Under the pieces are notes generated by a model. It did no database searches and had not been told where the DNA came from. It worked only from the letters and a program-made list of their open reading frames with translations. A DNA stretch of 64,000 nt, from positions 186,001 to 250,000 of the forward strand of contig NZ_CP014310.1 in the NCBI RefSeq assembly GCF_001557535.2, given 5' to 3'. Positions 45,339-54,809 of the stretch are shown in pieces; within the stretch, counting starts at the first letter, position 1, and the number at the start of each line of letters is the position of its first letter. The DNA is from Burkholderia sp. PAMC 26561. GTDB lineage: Bacteria; Pseudomonadota; Gammaproteobacteria; Burkholderiales; Burkholderiaceae. Made by a program: the position numbers and the translations under genes.

Positions 45339-46418
45339 TTAAGCTGCTTTTAGCTCCTGGTTACGGGGTTGCGAAACGGCGCTGATTTTGTCGTCGCGAT
45401 CCGGATTGAGATGGACCACATGAATGCGTTGCCAGTTGCGCGTTTGGCTTTTCCATCGCAGCGGATTATTTTGTCGAGCGCTCTCGTAGAGGGTTGCACG
45501 ACGATTCAAGATGTCTTGGTCGAGATTTCGGTGACGCTGGGCTGGCGTGACGAAGCGAATCGCGCTGTGGCGATGCTCATGGTTGTACCAGCGCACCAGT
45601 TCGGTGACCCAATCGCGCGCGGCGCATAATGTGTCGAACGGTTTGAGCGGATAGGCCGGACGGTATTTCAGCGTTTTGAACAGCGATTCTGAATAAGGAT
45701 TGTCGTTGCTGACTCCCGGGCGACTCAATGACGGCATGACGCCCAGGGACTGCAAGGTAGCCAGCATCGTGGCGCCCTTCATCGGGCCACCATTGTCGGA
45801 ATGCAGAATGACTTGATCTGGCTGTATCGCCTCACGCGCGCAGAGATCCTTGAGGACCTCGCTTGCCTGGGCACCGCTCTCCTCGGCATAGACCTGCCAG
45901 CCGACGATCATGCGGCTGAACACGTCCATAAATAGATAGAGATAAAAGTACTGCCCGCGAATCGCTGAAGGCAGGTAAGTGATATCCCAGCTGTAAAGCT
46001 GGTTCGGCGCATCGGCCATGACAGCGCGTGGCTTGCGGCACGAGCGGGGCGCCCGCTCGCTGCGCCGGTGAGCGAGTTGGTTCTCGTCTCGCAGGACGCG
46101 GTAGAAGGTTGATTCCGAGGCAATGTAGCGTTGCTGATCGGCCAGCCGGGGAACGATTTGACTGGGCGGCAGATGCCCGAATTCGGCAGAGTTCGCCACG
46201 GCCAGCAGTTCCGCGCGTTCATCAGCAGAAAGCTTATGGGACGGTTCATAGTGTCGCGTCGAGCGCCCATCGAGCGAGTCAGGTTCACCGCACAGCCAAC
46301 GTTGCACAGTACGCTCGCTCAATCCCAGTATGCTACACGCAGGTGCTTGCCGAGCCCCGGCCGAGGTGGCCTCGCCGATCAAACGGATCACTGTTTTGCG
46401 ATCTTCAAGGGCGGTCAT
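45339..46418 (-). CDS. IS3-family transposase OrfB, copy 2
   Basis: 359 residues with the same protein sequence as copy 1 (catalytic WDITYL, HSDNGG and YSESLFK). It is intact and inserted antisense to the IS91 transposase. Confidence 0.93.
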   Translation of the reverse strand: MTALEDRKTVIRLIGEATSAGARQAPACSILGLSERTVQRWLCGEPDSLDGRSTRHYEPSHKLSADERAELLAVANSAEFGHLPPSQIVPRLADQQRYIASESTFYRVLRDENQLAHRRSERAPRSCRKPRAVMADAPNQLYSWDITYLPSAIRGQYFYLYLFMDVFSRMIVGWQVYAEESGAQASEVLKDLCAREAIQPDQVILHSDNGGPMKGATMLATLQSLGVMPSLSRPGVSNDNPYSESLFKTLKYRPAYPLKPFDTLCAARDWVTELVRWYNHEHRHSAIRFVTPAQRHRNLDQDILNRRATLYESARQNNPLRWKSQTRNWQRIHVVHLNPDRDDKISAVSQPRNQELKAA

Positions 46419-46960
46419 GACGCCTCGTCCTCGAACAACGCACGATACTTTTTTTGCAGCACCAACAGCGCTGCCGCTTCAGCCAAGGCCTTCTCCTTAC
46501 GGTTCAATTCGCGCTGAAGTTGCATATTGGCCTGCTTCAGTTCACGGATCTCCTGAGCGCTCTCTTGGCGATGGCCAGCCCTGCCGGCGACGCAAAAATC
46601 CGCACCCCACTGCGCAAGATGATGGGCAAACAAACCCCGCTCGCGACACCACGCGTTCAGGGCTTCATCGACCAACCCATGGCTCTCATGCAAAGCCACC
46701 AGTCGCTCTTCCGGCGACCAGTCTTCTGGACGTTTTGCGTGTCCGGAGTCCAAGCTCCGACCTGCCGTGGCGCTACCTCTCATCCACTTCCTTAAGGTCA
46801 GTGCATTCATGTTCAATTCGTCGGCCACGGATCCGACTGTACGGCTTCCGCGGTTTAGGACCTTCGCAAGCGCCTGCTCTTTAAACTCGGCTGAATACGT
46901 TTGTTTCGTCTTCAATCTACCACCTCTGATCTCTTCACTAAGAAAATTCAGAGGCGACAA
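46415..46960 (-). CDS. IS3-family transposase OrfA, copy 2
   Basis: 181 residues with the same protein sequence as copy 1. Its ATGA overlap with orfB is preserved. Confidence 0.92.
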   Translation of the reverse strand: MSPLNFLSEEIRGGRLKTKQTYSAEFKEQALAKVLNRGSRTVGSVADELNMNALTLRKWMRGSATAGRSLDSGHAKRPEDWSPEERLVALHESHGLVDEALNAWCRERGLFAHHLAQWGADFCVAGRAGHRQESAQEIRELKQANMQLQRELNRKEKALAEAAALLVLQKKYRALFEDEAS

Positions 46961-47487
46961 CTATTGTGACGCAGGGGGCACAATGGCTTGCGCCGATGAG
47001 AGCATGTGAATGGGTGGTGTATGCCAAACGCCCATTTGCGGGACCCAAAGCAGTGCTCGCCTATCTGTCGCGTTACACGCACCGGGTCGCGATCTCCAAC
47101 CAACGCCTGGTCGCGCTCGACGAACGCGGAGTCACCTTCCGTTGGAAGGACTACCGTGTGAATGGACGCACACGCAACAAGACCATGACACTCGAAGCCG
47201 ATGAGTTCGTGCGACGGTTCCTGCTGCACGTGCTGCCGGGCGGCTTCCACCGCATCCGTCATTACGGTCTGCTCGCGAACCCTTCGCGGCGCGAGAATCT
47301 CGCGAAGATACGCGAGTTGCTTGGCGTAGTGCCTGCCCTTATCGAAACCAATGCCGACGTCGTAGCCACAGCCGCAGTACCGTCAACCTTTGTTTGCCGG
47401 CACTGCGGTTCGCCGATGATCATCATCGACATACTGCAACGTAGCAGACCTATCCGGGCGCCACCGGTTGAGCGAGCCTACGCATGA

Positions 47488-48007
47488 GCGCCATCATGTC
47501 AGCGCGCACCGATCGACTGTCGGCTCTTCGCCAACGAGAGCCTATAGGAGACGCTTGCGCGCATCGCACCAAACGAGCAGTTTGGCGCTCGTCAAACCCT
47601 CCGCATAGCAATACGCTGCACTGTCGCTGCCACGATCTTGCCGATTTCGGTTCACCGTCATCCGCGTTTCAATCTATCCCACGCACGATCCGCCCTGATA
47701 AATCGCCATAGCAGTGAACGTTTCGATCACATCGGAGCACTCCGCGGTTTCCTCCCTTGGGGCTTGTAGGACGCCTGCCCGCCGGCTTCTGCGCGAGTTC
47801 GCTTGCACGCGGATCAGGGCAGGCGTCCTACAACCCTAAACAGAAGCAGACCTTCGACATTGCCGGTTGGATCGTCGACGATTTTACGGGTTTCGAATGA
47901 GCAGATTCCCCAGACATCCACGTGACGCTGACATGCAATACTCTAACGCCGATCGGAGACTCAACGGACCTAGGTAGGCATAATCCTTACAATAGCGGAG
48001 TCGATCG
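47488..48007. other. Downstream part of the IS91-type element and spacer
   Basis: No gene is seen. The region contains a long inverted repeat at 47764-47833 and otherwise only short open frames. Confidence 0.4.
47764..47833. repeat. Perfect 17-bp inverted repeat with 36-base spacer
   Basis: TTGTAGGACGCCTGCCC and GGGCAGGCGTCCTACAA. It lies about 280 bases after the IS91 transposase end. It could be a terminus of that element, an operator or a cruciform-forming site; no T run follows. Confidence 0.75.
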
Positions 48008-48737
48008 TTGAACAAGCCATCAGCTGTGATTGAGGAACATTGGATCAACGTCACTGAGGGCCGCCACCGTCTCTGGTTAGTGCGCCCCGCCGGTAGCGGA
48101 CCGTTCCCAGCGGTCGTGTGGAATCACGGATCTCAAGTTTGGTATAACGAAGACGACAAACTTGAGGACCACTGCGAAGAGCCGCAGATTGTCGGTGACG
48201 GCTGGCACTGGAAGTCATGGGCGGAACAATCTGGTTACCCAATCCTTATTCCCGAAGGGCGTGGCTATGCCGGGTCGGATGGACCTCGTTTATCTGATGT
48301 TTTATATAGTCCAACAGGCGTCATGGATTTCCTCGCAGGTCGTAGCGAGGATGTAGAGGCCGCTGTAACTTGGTTGCTTAGTCGCGATGACGTTGATAAA
48401 GACAGACTCGCGATGACAGGAATTTCCCACGGCGGAGTTGTTGCCCTGTTGGCGTCAGCAAGACAACGTTATGCGGCGACGATAATCCAGGGTACGGGCC
48501 TTGGTACCAGCGCGCTGACGTCGGCTTGAACATACTTCAAAAAGCTGCGGCGCACGTGAAAGGTCCGTTGCTCGTTCAGCACTTCCCACCGACTCGCTAG
48601 TGCCAGTCGAAGTCAGCCGTTACATATACGAAGCGGCGAAAAAGGCAGAGCGCGACATCCAATTGTGCGAGTACCCGGGTACACCGGGAGTTGAAGGACA
48701 TTTCTTTCACGATCCCCGCAACCGGCACATGGCTTGA
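48008..48737 (+). pseudogene. Alpha/beta hydrolase, frameshifted
   Basis: The N-terminal 170 residues are in one frame: FPAVVWNHGSQVWYN holds the oxyanion-hole region, PEGRGYAGSDGP follows, and AMTGISHGGVVALLAS is the nucleophile elbow with the catalytic Ser. Shifts near 48515 and 48595 then give NILQKAAAHVKGPLLVQHFP, TDSLVPVEVSRYIYEAAKKA (likely catalytic Asp) and PGVEGHFFHDPRNRHMA (likely catalytic His). It looks like a complete dienelactone-hydrolase-like gene with two indels. The TTG start has GGAG upstream. The substrate is unknown. Confidence 0.75.
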
Positions 48738-49047
48738 CGATCACAATCGCTTCTTGGCACGGCGATTCGCGGGCCCGAAATAGCGACGGGCACCGTCCGG
48801 CCACTTCGAGACGTTCGACAAAGGACTTCATTTGCTGACAATCCAACGAATTCGTAGCCGGGGTTGTCCGGTAAGATCAAGCAAATGACGATCAACAACT
48901 CGTATATGTCGGGGCGAACGAACACGCTATTATTTCAGTCGTTGCCGCAGTTGCCACTTTATAAGTAACTGTTGTTACCGGAGCTACGTAATTTCAATCG
49001 GTAATTGCCGCCTGCGACAAGGTCAACGACATCCAAGAGACCTCTCG
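48738..49047. other. No gene seen
   Basis: About 310 bases without a supported gene. Confidence 0.35.
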
Positions 49048-50031
49048 ATGAACGCGCCACATATTTTACTGTTTTTAAGGGCAATGGTTAAAAGCGCAAA
49101 AAACTCAGTGACAAAAATAGTGACCGTTCTTGTTGTAGTTTTTCTTCTGGCTGTGGGTTACTCCACGTTCCTATCGCCGGTTGAAGAACTTTTTAGCTCC
49201 GACAGATCGCCGAACGGTCAGCTAGTCGCTAAAAACTTTATGGTCGATGGTTGCAGTGGAAGTTGCGCGACGGGACTTATCGTCGTGGAAAAACGCAATG
49301 GAGGTTCGAAGACTGAAATTGATCTTGCTGAGCCCGATCCGAGCATTCTTTTTCGATGGCTTGATGATACGCACCTCCTGATTCTCAGCCCAAACTTTCG
49401 CACAGGCGATCGGCCCGATACTATAAGAGAGCTAAAAGGGGTGCACGTTTCTTTGGACCCGCACCCTGTCATATCGGCTAATGAAGCTACAGCCAGATTA
49501 GCTCATGAAAACGTTCATGAGATCCTCGATGCTGATGTAGCCGCATCGTTTTCTAAGGACATCCGCAGAAGCGGCGACGTATGCCGGTTGATGATGGCCG
49601 TAGACCACCAGGGGAGGTTCAAGAAGCTTGGGATTGAAATTGATGCTCCTAGCGATCAATGCGTCCAAGGAAAACAAGGGCTCCCGAATTGCGCCAGCAT
49701 GTCAAGTCGTTTTTGGGTCGCCGAACCATTGGCCACCTCTCAACGGCTGATCCTAACTTCAGCCGATGTTAGTGGCGCCGACGGCTATGGTGTTCTGCCA
49801 ACAGGCGACGATCATATGGCAGTAAGGGGGCAATTTTCAGGAACAAGTGCAACTCGCGTTGCAGAACGTTTGATCGATGGGCAATTTTCGATTGACTACA
49901 ACTTTGAGTTTTCCAATCTGAGCTTGCGCTACCATTTTCCCGCCGAGTCAATCAAGAGACCTGGTTCACTATTCCTCAGATGCATAGGGGCAAAAGGGCT
50001 AGAGAACGTTAGACCGGCGGCCATACATTAA
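49048..50031 (+). CDS. Membrane-anchored protein of unknown function
   Basis: 327 residues. A membrane helix at about 24-44 (IVTVLVVVFLLAVGYSTFLS) follows a basic N-terminus, so the bulk is probably periplasmic. The soluble part begins SSDRSPNGQLVAKNFMVDGC and has RWLDDTHLLILSPNFR, like the strands of a single beta-propeller-type blade. Several Cys (DGCSGSC, CVQGKQGLPNC) could form disulfides. I do not recognise the family. The helix-plus-soluble-domain layout resembles the small family A and B proteins in this region. Confidence 0.6.
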   Translation: MNAPHILLFLRAMVKSAKNSVTKIVTVLVVVFLLAVGYSTFLSPVEELFSSDRSPNGQLVAKNFMVDGCSGSCATGLIVVEKRNGGSKTEIDLAEPDPSILFRWLDDTHLLILSPNFRTGDRPDTIRELKGVHVSLDPHPVISANEATARLAHENVHEILDADVAASFSKDIRRSGDVCRLMMAVDHQGRFKKLGIEIDAPSDQCVQGKQGLPNCASMSSRFWVAEPLATSQRLILTSADVSGADGYGVLPTGDDHMAVRGQFSGTSATRVAERLIDGQFSIDYNFEFSNLSLRYHFPAESIKRPGSLFLRCIGAKGLENVRPAAIH

Positions 50032-50140
50032 AGGCAGTGTTTCGGTTGCCAGTGACCGCTTCCGAGGACTGTGAATGTCGCCTGAGGGTCGCTTACGGTC
50101 GGTTAGAAAAATCGGGCGCGCAAAGCCGGGCTAAAAATCT

Positions 50141-50530
50141 ACTAACGGTCTGGTCGAACGGTTTTATCGTGACAGAACCAGGGGCGTGCCAACAGCGGCG
50201 ATTTGTCATCAAAGACCAGGCAATGTGATTGGGCTAGACGAGAGAGAGGCGGAGAAGGGCTTTCCCGTCGCGGGTTGCTAAGGCTGTCAGCAAATCAAAA
50301 ATTGCCTATTCCTTTTGCAATTGCGGGCGTACAGATCGATGAGGGCGAGTGCGACGCTCCTAAGCAAGCCGCAGGGGAATCACTCGTCGATGCGCAGGAT
50401 GGCGTCGCCTAAGTCTATGCGGCCTCGCCTGAGTACCTTCGTCGTGATGCCACCGAAACCTCGCGTCGCGTGGTACCCGCCTACGCCAAGTGTTTCCTCG
50501 AGGCGCGAGCATGGATGACACTCGCCTGTC
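50141..50530 (+). pseudogene. Decayed gene fragment, copy 2 of a diverged repeat
   Basis: Aligns with 4628-5015 across its length. The coding trace here reads YAASPEYLRRDATETSRRVV and AYAKCFLEARAWMTLACHLE, with a stop where copy 1 has a sense codon. The two copies are diverged (I estimate well over 20% differences), so they are old homologous remnants, not a recent duplication. The function is unknown. Confidence 0.5.
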
Positions 50531-50665
50531 ATCTCGAGCACCGGATTACCGATACGGAACTCCGGTCTCTCGGTTCCAGGCGTCCGTGCTCGGGCGAGAC
50601 GGGTAGGCCGGGCGCCACAAGAAAGCGTTTCAACGCTCTGCGCTGCGCGTCAACGAAAACCCTTA

Positions 50666-50980
50666 TCATTTGAGTCGGCGGTCGAATTGCGCCTGCGCAA
50701 AAAAAGCGCTCGCCAACTTCGGGATCTCGTTTGCCTGCCGCAACTCGTTGCCCTCGCGCTCCAGGTCTCTGACGCGCTGGGTCTCGGTCGTGGTCACGCC
50801 TTCAGGCGCCCCGTTTCAACCTCCTCGCGCTTGACCCATACCAACAGGATTTGCGGCACGCAGCCGATCTGAGGTGCAATTGACTCCACTCCAAAGCGAC
50901 GGTTACTCTCCGCGGTCCTCCTGCACCATGCGAACGGCGCGCTCGCGGGACTCCTGTGAAACCTTGTGCGACTTGTTCAT
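50666..50980 (-). pseudogene. IS3-family OrfA remnant
   Basis: [20 protein letters not shown] opens the gene, then after a shift [20 protein letters not shown] and VKREEV. Another shift leads to [20 protein letters not shown] and ANEIPKLASAFFAQAQFDRR, then the stop. This is the OrfA type [19 protein letters not shown] found in many betaproteobacterial IS3 elements. The start of OrfB (FVDAQRRAL) follows and then decays. The element's terminal repeat is probably near 51002-51033. Confidence 0.75.
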
Positions 50981-51032
50981 GGCTCCGTTTTCTTACAGAC
51001 CGGAGCCGCCTTCGAAATCCGGAGCGGTTCGA

Positions 51033-51422
51033 AACGCTGGTTTTCGGCAATTGGACCAACACAAAATTTGTTGGCTTGCAGGGGAAGTCCTCGTGTTTTC
51101 ATAACTATGAAGTCGATGGCCATTACTCTTTCCCGCCGGCGCTTTCTGGCGCGCCCGCTTAGACGTTTTCAGACTTGACGGGCACATCGTCTGGACGTTG
51201 GAACCAAGGCATCCCGGTGCAAGTCGAGATTGGCTAGTCCTCAAAGCTCTTCGTGAACTATTGCACGGGATCGGACAAGCGAGTTGCCGCGCGCCTTGGC
51301 GTGAAGCATCGGCTTTGGGTCACGCAATAACAATTTTTCTTGCGTCGATCACTTACTCATTTATCCACAGAGATTTTCCTGCTGACGTCGACACTCGACA
51401 AAGAAGGCCGGTGCTATGCCAA
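51033..51422. other. No gene seen
   Basis: About 390 bases between the IS3 remnant and the GH13 gene with short open frames only. Confidence 0.35.
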
Positions 51423-53016
51423 TTAATGCTCGCGTCCCTGGTTGTCTGCGCGCACGATGATGGCTTCGCCGGCGCGCAGTGCATAGTCTTGACGCACTAC
51501 CGTTCCGTCGCACGAAGGATCGGTGCATAGCAGAATCGCACCAGACGGAATGGGGATCCGGGACTCACTATTTCCCAGGTTCAGCGCGACATACAAAAGA
51601 TCCTCACCGAGACATCGCTCATAGGTGAGGACGTCGCCCAGCGCCTGAACGCGGTCGATGGTTCCCGCCACGAGGGCCGGGTGCGCACGTCGGAATGCAA
51701 GCAGCCGCCGATAAAGAGAAAGCATTGACGCATCGTCCAAACTCTCCGACGCTTCGTTGATCGATCCCACGTCACCGATCGGCAGCCAGGGCGCGCTGTT
51801 CGTGAATCCAGCGTTTGCGGACGCGTCCCAGCGCATCGGCGTACGTTCGGGATCGCGCCCTTGGCCAATGCCCGGCTGCCTCAGCTCTGCCGGATCCTGT
51901 ACGGCATCGGAGGGGATCACGCCGTCCACCATGCCGAGCTCATCCCCGTAATAAATTGTCGGCGTACCCCGCAACGTGAGCAGGAGAACCGCCGCCGCGC
52001 GTGCCTGTTCCCGGCCGATACGGGTCGCTACACGCGGGTTGTCGTGATTGCCGAGCACCCAGTTCGGCCACGCGCCGGCAGGCAGTGCCCGCTCGTAATC
52101 TCGGATGTAGGCAGCGATTCCTGAAGCGTTCCACGGTGCAGTGATCAGGGCGAAGTTAAAAGGCATGTTCGCACCATCGCCGTCATGTCCGTAATAAGTG
52201 ACGAGCTGCTCGACAGGGAGATAGATCTCACCGATCAGTAGCCGCTCGCCGTAGCGATTGAGCGTGTCACGCATCGACCGGACGATATCGTGTACCTCCG
52301 GTTGGTCTTCGGTGTAGGTCTGCAGCAGCGCGTGATGCCCGGGTTCCCCCCTTGTAGTCCGGGTTGGGCGGGTTATCGCGAAAGGCTGCGTCCTTGATCA
52401 ACAGCCAGAGGACATCGACACGGAATCCATCGATGCCCCGGTCAAGCCAGAACCGCAGCACGGCAAGCATGGCCTCCCGGACGTCGGGGTTGCGCCAGTT
52501 GAGGTCTGGCTGCTCCTTGAGAAACGCGTGGTAATACGATTGACCCGTGGCAAGATCAGGTTGCCACGCGCTGCCGCCCATTCGGCTCAACCAGTTGTTT
52601 GGCGGTCCGCCGTCCGGTGCCGGATCGCGCCACAGGTACCAGTCGCGCTTAGGATTGTCGCGCGATGACCTGCTTTCTATGAACCACGGATGCTGCGTCG
52701 AGGTGTGATTCGGCACATAGTCGAGCAGAACTTTGAGTCCTAGCGCATGCGCTCGCGCAATCAAAATATCGACGTCGTCGAGCGAGCCAAACAGCGGATC
52801 GACGTCGCAGTAGTTCGACACGTCATAGCCAAAGTCGGCCATTGGCGATGGATAGATCGGCGAGATCCAGACAACTTCGATGCCGAGCTGCGCGAGATAA
52901 GGCAGCCGCCGTGTAATACCAGCCAGATCGCCGACACCGTCCCCGTTGTCGTCCTGAAAGGATCGCGGATACACTTGATAGATGACACCCCTTTGCCACC
53001 AAGCCAATGCGGCCAT
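51423..53016 (-). pseudogene. GH13 alpha-glucosidase/oligo-1,6-glucosidase, frameshifted at a G run
   Basis: A full-length GH13 enzyme of about 530 codons in two frames. The first 235 residues contain WWQRGVIYQVYPRSFQDDNG, DYVPNHTSTQHPWF and GIDGFRVDVLW with the nucleophile Asp. At 52346-52351 a run of six G (minus strand) shifts the frame. With five G it would read DYKGEPGHHALLQTYTEDQP and join RLLIGEIYLPVEQL (acid/base Glu) and WVLGNHDNPRVATR (third Asp). It would hydrolyse alpha-1,4 or 1,6 glucosidic bonds of short maltodextrins or sucrose-like substrates in the cytoplasm, since no signal peptide is seen. The slip may be a mutation, a phase-variable switch or a sequencing error. Confidence 0.88.
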
Positions 53017-53058
53017 TTCGCCCCCTCAACACTTTATAAATAATAGATACCACCGCGC
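53017..53058. promoter_or_regulatory. Very short divergent spacer between two GH13 genes
   Basis: Only 42 bases separate the two start codons. The centre is AT rich (TTTATAAATAATAGAT), in contrast to the surroundings, and could supply -10 elements to both strands. Neither gene has a clear ribosome binding site here. Confidence 0.4.
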
Positions 53059-54720
53059 ATGGTAAACGACCTCTGGTACAAGAACGCGATTGTGTATTGT
53101 TTGTCCGTTGGCACTTTTATGGATGCAAACGGCGACGGCATCGGGGACTTGCAGGGCCTGATCCGCAGGCTCGACTACCTGCAGGGCCTGGGCGTGACGA
53201 CCGTCTGGCTCATGCCGTTCCAGCCTTCACCATGCCGCGACAATGGCTACGACATCGCCGACTACTACAACGTCGATCCGCGCTACGGGACGCTCGGCGA
53301 TTTCGCCGAGTTCACACATGCGTGCCGGCAACGCGGTCTGCGCGTAATGATCGATCTCGTCGTGAACCACACGTCGAATCAGCACGAATGGTTCCAGGAC
53401 GCTCGGCGCAATCCCGCATCGAAGTATCGGGACTGGTATGTCTGGTCGAAGAAGAAGCCAACTAACGCCCAAGACGGCGTGGTCTTCCCTGGCGTCCAGA
53501 AGTCGACTTGGACTTACGACAAAGAAGCAAGGCTCTGGTATTTTCATCGCTTCTACGACTTCCAGCCGGACCTGAACACCGCGAACCCTCACGTTCAGGC
53601 GGAACTCCTGAAGATCATGGGTTTCTGGATTCAACTGGGCGTGTCAGGTTTCCGGATGGACGCCGTGCCCTTTGTCATCGCCACTAAAGGGGCGACCGTG
53701 CGCCAGCCGGTCGAGCAGTACGGCATGCTTCGTACGTTTCGAGAGTTCCTGCAATGGCGCAAAGGCGACGCGATCATTCTTGCCGAAGCCAACGTTCTTC
53801 CAGATACCGACTTCGGTTATTTTGGCGACGATGGTGATCGTCTGCAGATGATGTTTAATTTCCAGGTCAATCAGACCACCTTTTATGCGCTTGCAAGCGC
53901 CGATACCGGACCACTTAAGAAGGCGCTGTTGGCGACCCGGCCCCGTCCCGCAACCGCTCAATGGGGCGTCTTTCTGCGCAATCACGACGAGCTTGATCTT
54001 GGACGTCTGACGCCCGATCAACGTCACGCCGTGTTCGATGCATTCGGACCGAATCCCAACATGCAGCTCTACGACCGAGGCATCCGGCGGCGGCTTGCCC
54101 CGATGCTAGACGGCGATCGCCGGCGTTTGGAACTAGCGTATAGCCTCATGCTAACGTCCCCAGGAACACCGGTGATCCGTTACGGTGACGAAATCGGCAT
54201 GGGCGACGATTTGCGTTTGCCCGAGCGCGAATGCGCGCGTACACCCATGCAATGGTCAGGCGAACCGCAAGGTGGCTTCACGAAAAGTAGTAAGCCGGTT
54301 TCGCGTGTGATATCGGGTGGCCCATACGGTTTCGAGCGCGTAAATGTCGCGAGCCAGCGGCGCGACCCGAACTCCCTTCTTAACTGGATGGAGCGCCTGA
54401 TCCGTATGCGTCGCGAGTTACCGGAAATAAGCTGGGGCGACTTTTCAATACTGCGAATTGCGAGAACGGAGGTTCTCGGCATACGCTATGAGTGGCGCAA
54501 TAACGCCGTCCTGTGCCTTCATAACTTTGGTGGCGCAGCCTGCACGATCAAATTTAAGTTCGGCTCGAACGCGGACGAAACTACGTTGGTGAATCTGCTC
54601 TCCGACGAACACAGTACACCAGATGATCGCGGAAGCCATACGATGGTGCTCGAGCCTTATGGCTATCGCTGGTTCCGGGTCGGCGGTCTCGATTACCTGC
54701 TTAAAAGGAGCGAGGTATGA
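53059..54720 (+). CDS. GH13 trehalose synthase-like/alpha-amylase family enzyme
   Basis: 553 residues. GH13 motifs run in order: MIDLVVNHTSNQHEWF, GVSGFRMDAVPFVI (nucleophile Asp), AIILAEANVLP (acid/base Glu) and FLRNHDELDLGRLT (third Asp). The N-terminus WYKNAIVYCLSVGTFMDANG and the length match the trehalose synthase-like subgroup, which interconverts maltose and trehalose or acts on short glucans; many relatives carry a C-terminal kinase domain that is absent here. No signal peptide is seen. It is intact. It is divergent from the broken GH13 gene, with which it shares a 42-base spacer, so the two probably served one alpha-glucan or trehalose pathway. Confidence 0.88.
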   Translation: MVNDLWYKNAIVYCLSVGTFMDANGDGIGDLQGLIRRLDYLQGLGVTTVWLMPFQPSPCRDNGYDIADYYNVDPRYGTLGDFAEFTHACRQRGLRVMIDLVVNHTSNQHEWFQDARRNPASKYRDWYVWSKKKPTNAQDGVVFPGVQKSTWTYDKEARLWYFHRFYDFQPDLNTANPHVQAELLKIMGFWIQLGVSGFRMDAVPFVIATKGATVRQPVEQYGMLRTFREFLQWRKGDAIILAEANVLPDTDFGYFGDDGDRLQMMFNFQVNQTTFYALASADTGPLKKALLATRPRPATAQWGVFLRNHDELDLGRLTPDQRHAVFDAFGPNPNMQLYDRGIRRRLAPMLDGDRRRLELAYSLMLTSPGTPVIRYGDEIGMGDDLRLPERECARTPMQWSGEPQGGFTKSSKPVSRVISGGPYGFERVNVASQRRDPNSLLNWMERLIRMRRELPEISWGDFSILRIARTEVLGIRYEWRNNAVLCLHNFGGAACTIKFKFGSNADETTLVNLLSDEHSTPDDRGSHTMVLEPYGYRWFRVGGLDYLLKRSEV

Positions 54721-54809
54721 CAGAGCGCGACCGGTCGACCTCAGCACCCGCGCGGACCTCAATTGAGAAACACTCCGATTGTGCAGCGTCTGACCGCGTT
54801 CGGCCATGA
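54717..54809 (+). CDS. Short frame overlapping the GH13 gene, possible truncated gene
   Basis: A 30-codon frame starting MTERDRSTSAPARTSIEKHS. Its ATG overlaps the GH13 stop as ATGA, preceded by GGAG, and its stop overlaps the next ATG the same way. It may be the cut-down start of a further pathway gene. Confidence 0.4.
   Translation: MTERDRSTSAPARTSIEKHSDCAASDRVRP

Larger units (their letters stand above)
45299..46978 (-). mobile_element. IS3-family element, copy 2
   Basis: Identical in gene content and, as far as read, in sequence to copy 1. CACAA is present at 45294-45298 and 46979-46983, a 5-bp target duplication that fixes both ends of the element. Confidence 0.95.
44615..47487 (+). 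pseudogene. IS91-family transposase, interrupted by IS3 copy 2
   Basis: A rolling-circle (HUH/Y) transposase of about 395 codons split after ELNDFTAFTQ and resuming QWLAPMRACEWVVYAKRPFA. The zinc finger is LCEGCADVVIAYNSCRNRHC. The HUH-type motif is LTHHPHVHGIVPGG. The tyrosine region is AVLAYLSRYTHRVAISNQRL. A second Cys pair lies near the C-terminus (FVCRHCG). Removing 45299-46983 restores one continuous frame, so the only damage is the insertion. The start is GTG. Confidence 0.92.

Noticed and set aside
47764..47833. Possible integron attC site at the long inverted repeat
   Set aside because: The ends do not fit the RYYYAAC/GTTRRRY core pattern and no integron integrase is nearby; the recombinase at 43.7 kb is Xer-like without the integron-specific insert.
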